Assembly: GCA_947644625.1 (NCBI GenBank)
Contig: CANRZY010000001.1
Coordinates: forward strand, 1 to 64,000
Direction of reading: 5' to 3'
Source of the DNA: an uncultured Pseudoflavonifractor sp.
GTDB taxonomy: Bacteria > Bacillota > Clostridia > Oscillospirales > Oscillospiraceae
Length of the DNA stretch: 64,000 nucleotides
The translations under genes and the position numbers were made by a program. This document shows positions 58,543 through 64,000 of the stretch, piece by piece (within the stretch, counting starts at the first letter, position 1; the number at the start of each line of letters is the position of its first letter). The notes under the pieces are model-generated. The model saw only the letters and a list, made by a program, of their open reading frames with translations. It did no database searches and was not told the DNA's origin.

Positions 58543-59031
58543 ATGAATGCCATTGTGGCGGTGGACCAAAACTGGGCCATTGGGAAGGGCGGAGACCAGC
58601 TTTGCTACATTTCCGCCGATCTGAAACGGTTTAAAGAACTGACCCTGGGCCATAGCGTGATCCTGGGACGGAAAACCCTTGCCACCTTTCCCGGAGGACG
58701 GCCCTTGAAGGGGAGGAGGAATCTGGTCCTTTCCCGGGATCCCTCCCTTGAGATCGAAGGCGCGGAGGTGTACCATGACATAGAAGCCCTTCTTGCCCAA
58801 GCCCCGGAGGATAGCTTTGTTATCGGGGGAGAGAGCGTTTACCGGGCACTTCTGGACCATTGCGATACTGTGTATGTCACAAAGATCGCCCACTCCTTCC
58901 CCGCCGACGTCTGGTTCCCCGATCTGGACGAAGACCCGGCCTGGCAGAGAGCCCATGAGGAAGAGCCCCTGGAGGAAAAGGGACTCGCCTTCCGGTATGT
59001 GACCTATGAGAGGGTGAGACCGTGTATTTAG
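58543..59031 (+). CDS. folA: Dihydrofolate reductase
   Basis: MNAIVAVDQNWAIGKGGDQLCYISADLKRFKELTLGHSVILGRKT. Confidence 0.93.
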   Translation: MNAIVAVDQNWAIGKGGDQLCYISADLKRFKELTLGHSVILGRKTLATFPGGRPLKGRRNLVLSRDPSLEIEGAEVYHDIEALLAQAPEDSFVIGGESVYRALLDHCDTVYVTKIAHSFPADVWFPDLDEDPAWQRAHEEEPLEEKGLAFRYVTYERVRPCI

Positions 59032-59594
59032 ATGATATTCGGGCCTATATCCCCCAAACCCCGGCAGAGGAAGCGGACAAGAAGCAGATATTAAGTTATG
59101 TAAACCAATTTCCTGATACCATCCTGACCCGTGAAAATCCCATCGCCCATATCACCGCCTCCGGCTTTATTCTCAGCCGGGATGGAAAATGGGTCCTGAT
59201 GGCCCATCACAATATCTTTCAGGTGTGGGCCTGGACGGGAGGCCACGCCGACGGGGAGGGGGACCTTCTCGCCGTAGCCCTACGGGAAGCACGAGAGGAG
59301 ACGGGAGCCGGACACATTCTCCCCCTCTCCCCCGCCATCGCCTCGGTGGAGATCCTACCCGTCTGGGGCCATGTGAAGCGGGGAAAATACGTCTGCGCCC
59401 ACCAGCATCTGAACATATCCTACCTCCTTACCGCCGACCGGGACGGCCCTCTTACCGTCCGGGAGGGGGAAAATACCGGGGTGGCCTGGCTTCCGGCGGA
59501 TAAGCTGCTGGAGCTAACCAATGAGTGGCAGATGGATGAGGTTTACATAAAATTGTTGGAGAGGGGCCGGGCCCTTTTAAAGGGCCTGGCGTAG
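59022..59594 (+). CDS. NUDIX hydrolase
   Basis: Nudix box GHADGEGDLLAVALREAREETGAG; GTG start overlaps folA end. Confidence 0.9.
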   Translation: MYLDDIRAYIPQTPAEEADKKQILSYVNQFPDTILTRENPIAHITASGFILSRDGKWVLMAHHNIFQVWAWTGGHADGEGDLLAVALREAREETGAGHILPLSPAIASVEILPVWGHVKRGKYVCAHQHLNISYLLTADRDGPLTVREGENTGVAWLPADKLLELTNEWQMDEVYIKLLERGRALLKGLA

Positions 59595-59609
59595 CTTTGG
59601 CTGACAACA

Positions 59610-59655
59610 GGAAAGAGGGCCCTGCTTTCTATAAAAGCGGGGCCCTCTTTCCTGT
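59610..59655. terminator. Bidirectional terminator
   Basis: gaaagagggccctgctt-tctat-aaaagcggggccctctttc. Confidence 0.8.
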
Positions 59656-59677
59656 TTTGCTGTTATATGGGGGCTTA

Positions 59678-62191
59678 TTACTTGCCCAGCTTCTCCGCGA
59701 TCTCCTTGCCGCAAAGGTAGCCGGAGACCATGCCCCAGCCGTTGTTGGCTCCACCATAGGTAACGTAAGGCTTTTTCTCGGTAAAGAGGACGCCCATGGA
59801 GCTGGTGCCCACGGCGTAAAGGCCGTCGATCACGGTCTTACCGTCGCTCTTCAGGACCCGCAGGTGCTCGTCAATGTCCAGGCCCCCGCAGGTATCGTAG
59901 CAGTAGGAGGCCATGATAACGCAGTAGTAAGGACCACCCTCCACCTTATCCAGAAGAGCCGCGTCCTTGCCAAACTCCTTATCCACACCGGTCTCGCAAT
60001 AACCGTTATAGTCCTTGACGGTTTTGGCGAGGGTAGCGGGATCCATGCCAAGCTTGGTGGCCAGCTCTTCAATGGTGTCGGCCTTGACCACGATCCCAGC
60101 CTCCTCGGCGGCCTCCATCACCTTGTCTACCCGGGGAACGGGAACGCCGCCGGGGATCTGGTAACCGGAGCCCAGGAAAGCGGGAGAGGGGCCAAAGTTC
60201 TCCACCTTCAGGCCATTCTTGGCGATGTCGTCCAGCTGTGCCTGGCTCCAAATGGAGTAGTAGTTGGGGCCGGCGATCCAGGGATCCAGGAAGGATACGC
60301 CCGTCTCAGCTGCAAAGCGCTTGCCGGTCTTGTCCACGGCCAGGGAGTTGGCGCTCCAGCCCAGGTTGGCGGGCAGATCGGCCTCGGTCCACCAGGCGGG
60401 ACGGCCCAGGACCTCGCCCACCTTGCCCTCCACAAAATGCTGACCAAACCGGGGATCAGCGGTGAGCCAGGTCTCGGTGCCGGAGTTGTGGACCTCGGGA
60501 GCCATGCTGTTATTGTAGGTGCCGGCGCCGATGGCCAACGCGGCCTCAAACATCTTGCCGTCGTTCTGGAGAGAGCCCACCTGCTTCCACTGGCCCTTGA
60601 TGGGGAAGTAGGTCTCATTGAGCATCTCCTCCACCAGCTCCGGATTGCCCGCGTAGCCGCCGCAGGCAATGACCACCGCCTTGGCGTTGATGGTGTACTC
60701 GGTACCGTCCACCAGGTTCCGTGCCTTGGCTCCGGTCACGTTGCCCTTGGCGTCGGTGAGGAGCTCATAGCCCTCGGTCTCCAGCATGTACTTGCCGCCC
60801 TTCTCGGTGTAGTGGCTGTAAATGCTGTCAAAATACTTGCCGATGGAGTCCTTGTTATACATGATGTCGTTGGGCAGCCACTGATACTTGGTGTCATAGA
60901 CATCGCTGGGGGTAAAGCCCCGGAGCGGCGTGGAGAACTGGAAGCCGTGCTCATAGACCAGCCAGTCCAGCACCTGGCCCGATTCATAGATCATCCGGTG
61001 AATGACCTCCTCCTTGCCGTCACCCTCGTCGTACTCCACCCAGGCCTTATACATCACGTCGGCGTCGGTGTAGTCCTTGCCGTTGTTGTGCTCGGCCTGG
61101 AACTTGGGGGGATTGACAAAAAGTCCCTCGGAGGTGATGGAGGAGGTGCCGCCGTACTTTCCGGCCTTGTCAATGGCCAGCACCTTCAGTCCGCTTTCCA
61201 CAGCGGACATGGCGGCGGTAGTACCGGAGCCGCCCATACCGATGACCAGCACCTCGGTGTCGATGGTCTCCTGTCCCCCCTTCTTTTCGGGGACCACCTG
61301 GAAGCTCCGGATGGCGCTCTCCTCGCTGCCCCCGGCCTTCAGAGCCTGAGCAAGAGCGGTGGCGGTAGCCATCTTAATGGCGTTGGAGGAAGCGGTGGCT
61401 CCGGTAATGGCGTCAACGGAGACGGACTGGTGCTCGATCATGCGGGGAATGAGCTTATCAATAGCGGCCTGAAGGATAGTTGGGGTGTCAGAGGTATTCT
61501 CCTTGTCCACAGTAATGGACAGGATCTTGTCCTCGGAAACCTCCACAGTTACATTCAGACCATCCCTGGCCCGGTAGCTTTCGGCATAGGCGGTATACTT
61601 GCCGGGAGCCATCTTTACCTCAGCGGCGGCGGTGCTGCCCGTGGCCTGAGAAAGGGCGGCGGCCACGGCGGCCTTCACAGCGTTGGAGGTCACGGTGGCC
61701 CCGGACACGCCGTCGATCTTGTCGCTGCCGGCGGCCTTCACCTGCTCGGCCAGCTTAGGAAGGGCCGCCCCACCAATGGCGGGGGTCTCCCCCTCCCCGG
61801 TCAGGGTACAGGCGGTGATCTTTCCGCCCTCTACGGTGATAACCGCCTTTACCTCTCCGCCGAAGCCGGATCCGGTCCCGGTGAAGGTGCCGCCGGCGGG
61901 AGCCGTGAAGCCGGGCACGTTCACCAACGCGGCGGTGTTGGGATGGTCCTTGTCCCATACCACCTCAATGTCCAAAAGCTCGCTGAGGTAGCGAAGGGGC
62001 ACGTAGGTAGCGCCGTCGTAGGCAAACACCTGGGCGGCTTCCCCGTTGGTCTTGGTGGGGGTGACGGCCTGGCCGTTGATGGTCATGTCCATGGGGGTAA
62101 CAGAGATGGTCTTCTCTGTTCCAGCCGCCAGAGCGGCCGTCCCCAGAACCATGACGCAGGCCAGTGCCAGGGCTGTGATCCTTTTTTTCAT
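59678..62191 (-). CDS. Secreted flavoprotein reductase: signal peptide, stalk domain, two FMN-binding domains, FAD_binding_2
   Basis: MKKRITALALACVMVLGTAALAAGTEK; DGVSGATVTS and DAITGATASS; VLVIGMGGSGTTAAMSAVESGLKVLAIDKA; trimmed start 62191. Confidence 0.9.
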   Translation of the reverse strand: MKKRITALALACVMVLGTAALAAGTEKTISVTPMDMTINGQAVTPTKTNGEAAQVFAYDGATYVPLRYLSELLDIEVVWDKDHPNTAALVNVPGFTAPAGGTFTGTGSGFGGEVKAVITVEGGKITACTLTGEGETPAIGGAALPKLAEQVKAAGSDKIDGVSGATVTSNAVKAAVAAALSQATGSTAAAEVKMAPGKYTAYAESYRARDGLNVTVEVSEDKILSITVDKENTSDTPTILQAAIDKLIPRMIEHQSVSVDAITGATASSNAIKMATATALAQALKAGGSEESAIRSFQVVPEKKGGQETIDTEVLVIGMGGSGTTAAMSAVESGLKVLAIDKAGKYGGTSSITSEGLFVNPPKFQAEHNNGKDYTDADVMYKAWVEYDEGDGKEEVIHRMIYESGQVLDWLVYEHGFQFSTPLRGFTPSDVYDTKYQWLPNDIMYNKDSIGKYFDSIYSHYTEKGGKYMLETEGYELLTDAKGNVTGAKARNLVDGTEYTINAKAVVIACGGYAGNPELVEEMLNETYFPIKGQWKQVGSLQNDGKMFEAALAIGAGTYNNSMAPEVHNSGTETWLTADPRFGQHFVEGKVGEVLGRPAWWTEADLPANLGWSANSLAVDKTGKRFAAETGVSFLDPWIAGPNYYSIWSQAQLDDIAKNGLKVENFGPSPAFLGSGYQIPGGVPVPRVDKVMEAAEEAGIVVKADTIEELATKLGMDPATLAKTVKDYNGYCETGVDKEFGKDAALLDKVEGGPYYCVIMASYCYDTCGGLDIDEHLRVLKSDGKTVIDGLYAVGTSSMGVLFTEKKPYVTYGGANNGWGMVSGYLCGKEIAEKLGK

Positions 62192-62218
62192 ACAATTTCT
62201 CTCCTTCCACAAATAACA

Positions 62219-62233
62219 TAGTTCACCGAACTA
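62219..62233. promoter_or_regulatory. TetR-operator-like palindrome TAGTTC-ACC-GAACTA
   Basis: 6-bp perfect arms around a 3-bp centre, about 12 bp downstream of the -10. Confidence 0.7.
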
Positions 62234-62244
62234 CGTTCACCCAA

Positions 62245-62273
62245 ATTATATCGAAAAGAAATTTTATTGTCAA
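62245..62273 (-). promoter_or_regulatory. Consensus promoter for the reductase gene
   Basis: minus strand TTGACA-N17-TATAAT. Confidence 0.85.
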
Positions 62274-62298
62274 TATGATAACGAAAAAAGAACCGCAT

Positions 62299-62330
62299 AA
62301 AAAAAGAGCCCCTGAGGCGGCTCTTTTTCT
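62299..62330. terminator. Terminator between TetR and reductase genes
   Basis: aaaaagagcc-cctgag-gcggctctttttctttt. Confidence 0.7.
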
Positions 62331-62332
62331 TT

Positions 62333-62938
62333 TCACTTCCGCGGCTTTTTCAGCAGCTCCAGCAGCCTGCCCAGGTGCTTATAGCCATAGGGCTTCAGGT
62401 CGATACTATCATGGTTCAGGAACCAGGTGACCAGGATCCCGTTGATGGTAACGGAGAACAGTTCAAAAAACTCCTCGTCGCTCATGGCGTTGGGGGAAAA
62501 TTCCCCTGTCTCCCGTCCATAGGCAAGGACCTTTCCCAAAAACTCCCGCTGTAGATGGACCCCCGCCTCGTCGTCGCCCACATTGTCCTCCAACTGGCCC
62601 AGCATCAGGGACTTAGAGAGAACAAAACCACTGCCTTCGATGCGCTCCATATATTTCTCCACAAAGTGGAGGTATAGCTCCCCGGCACTTTTGGCAGAGT
62701 CTATCTCACAGGCAGAGCCAAGATACTCGTTATGCTCCCGGTCCATCAGAACGATAATGTCCCGCTTGGCGCTGAAATACTGGTAAAAGGTCCCCACCGA
62801 CACTCCGCATTCCTTACAGATCCGGCTGATGGTCACATTGCGGTAACCCTCCTCGGCAATCAGCTCCATGGCTGTCCGCAACAGCTTTTCTCTTGTCTGG
62901 CGGGCCTGGATGTCCCGGCTGGTCAGCTTTTCTTTCAT
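62333..62938 (-). CDS. TetR/AcrR family transcriptional regulator
   Basis: RQTREKLLRTAMELIAEEGYRNVTISRICKECGVSVGTFYQYFSAKRDII. Confidence 0.92.
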   Translation of the reverse strand: MKEKLTSRDIQARQTREKLLRTAMELIAEEGYRNVTISRICKECGVSVGTFYQYFSAKRDIIVLMDREHNEYLGSACEIDSAKSAGELYLHFVEKYMERIEGSGFVLSKSLMLGQLEDNVGDDEAGVHLQREFLGKVLAYGRETGEFSPNAMSDEEFFELFSVTINGILVTWFLNHDSIDLKPYGYKHLGRLLELLKKPRK

Positions 62939-62951
62939 TCCGTTTCCTTCC

Positions 62952-64000
62952 TCAGTTAAAAATATCCCCGTCTTCGGCAAAGAGCCGCCTGACCTTTTCC
63001 ATCACTCCCTGGTGTTCCCGCTTCGTCAGGTTTGGGTCGGCCTCCAGCAGTCTTTCCGCCGCGTCCTGGGCCTCCTTGAGAACGCGGGTATCCCCCGCCA
63101 GGTCGGCGGCGCGGAGGGTGGGAAGGCCATGCTGGCGCTGACCGAAAAAGTCGCCGGGGCCCCGAAGCTCCAGGTCCTTTTCCGCTATCTTGAAGCCGTC
63201 GGTGGTTTTGGTAAAGTACCGAAGCCGCTCCAGAGTCTCGGAGGAGCGGTTCCCTGTCACCAAAACACAGTAGGACTGCCACTGCCCCCGCCCCACTCTT
63301 CCCCGGAGCTGATGGAGCTGGGAAAGACCGAAACGTTCGGCATTTTCAATGACCATCAAAGCGGCGTTGGGAACGTCCACTCCCACCTCCACCACGGTGG
63401 TGGAAACCAGCACGTCCAGCTCCCGGTTGGAGAAGGCGGCCATCACCGCCTCCTTCTCCCTTCCTTTCATCTTTCCGTGGACAAAGCCCACCCGGAGATC
63501 CGGAAAGACCTGCTCCGAAAGCACCTTGGCGTAAGCGGTCACCGCCTTCAGATCGGACCCTTCCCCCTCCTCCACAGCGGGGCAAATCATATAGACCTGG
63601 CGGCCCTGGGCTACATTCTTACGGACAAAGGTATACATTCTCTGCCGCTTGTCCTCCCCCACCAGGTAGGTCTCCACCGGAGTCCGTCCGGGGGGAAGCT
63701 CGTCCATGACCGTCACCTCCAGATCTCCGTAAATAAGCAGGGCCAGGGTCCGGGGAATGGGGGTGGCCGACATGACCAGCACATGGGGGGCCGTCCTGGC
63801 TTTGGAGCTGAGGGCGGAGCGCTGGCCCACCCCGAAGCGGTGCTGCTCGTCGGTAATCACAAGCCCCAGATCCCGGTACTCCACCCCCTCCGAAAGAAGG
63901 GCGTGTGTGCCTACCATAAGGTCGATCTCCCCCCGGTCCAGGGCGGAACGAGCCGCTTTCTTCTCTGCGGCCTTCATACTCCCCGTCAAAAGCCCCACCC
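62952..64000 (-). CDS. recG: ATP-dependent DNA helicase RecG, C-terminal part (runs off window)
   Basis: LMVGTHALLSEGVEYRDLGLVITDEQHRFGVGQR, VLVMSATPIPRTLAL, QLHQLRGRVGRGQWQSYCVL. Confidence 0.93.
   Translation of the reverse strand, partial: VGLLTGSMKAAEKKAARSALDRGEIDLMVGTHALLSEGVEYRDLGLVITDEQHRFGVGQRSALSSKARTAPHVLVMSATPIPRTLALLIYGDLEVTVMDELPPGRTPVETYLVGEDKRQRMYTFVRKNVAQGRQVYMICPAVEEGEGSDLKAVTAYAKVLSEQVFPDLRVGFVHGKMKGREKEAVMAAFSNRELDVLVSTTVVEVGVDVPNAALMVIENAERFGLSQLHQLRGRVGRGQWQSYCVLVTGNRSSETLERLRYFTKTTDGFKIAEKDLELRGPGDFFGQRQHGLPTLRAADLAGDTRVLKEAQDAAERLLEADPNLTKREHQGVMEKVRRLFAEDGDIFN

Noticed and set aside
59597-62221. 874-aa ORF antisense to the fourth reductase
   Set aside because: Complete antisense overlap; translation is Gly/His/Leu-rich and parallels antisense ORFs opposite the other reductases.

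Overview
The window is a GC-rich Firmicutes-type (Oscillospiraceae/Clostridia-like, inferred from gene content) chromosomal segment that is mostly housekeeping. It contains purine permease, tyrA-aroF, a complete amino-sugar PTS locus (ptsI-nagB-nagA-crr-ptsH-nagE), cca, RNase J, rplM-rpsI, metNIQ, PNP/MTA deaminase, a yabM-mazG-HU-rqcP block, htpG, ymdB-yhaO-yhaN, lepB, thyA-folA-NUDIX and recG. Four large secreted flavoprotein reductases lie among these genes. They share a near-identical signal peptide and stalk domain, then one or two FMN-binding (flavinylation) domains and a FAD_binding_2 reductase domain. They split into a fumarate-reductase-like pair and a pair lacking the canonical catalytic motifs. 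Two of them share an identical 21-bp palindrome inside 19-bp-spacer promoters, next to a MerR regulator. A third lies downstream of a TetR regulator with an operator-like palindrome at its promoter. Other notable signals are a Tyr-rich leader peptide/attenuator before aroF-tyrA, a Met-rich leader peptide/attenuator before metNIQ, a guanine-type purine riboswitch before an NCS2 permease, a perfect CIRCE before htpG, repeated AT-rich palindromes between a YheO/DauR-like regulator and a ridA-PTS-aminotransferase-GH1 cluster, and a family of GTAGGGG-bounded palindromic repeats. No tRNA, rRNA, CRISPR array or transposase was recognised.
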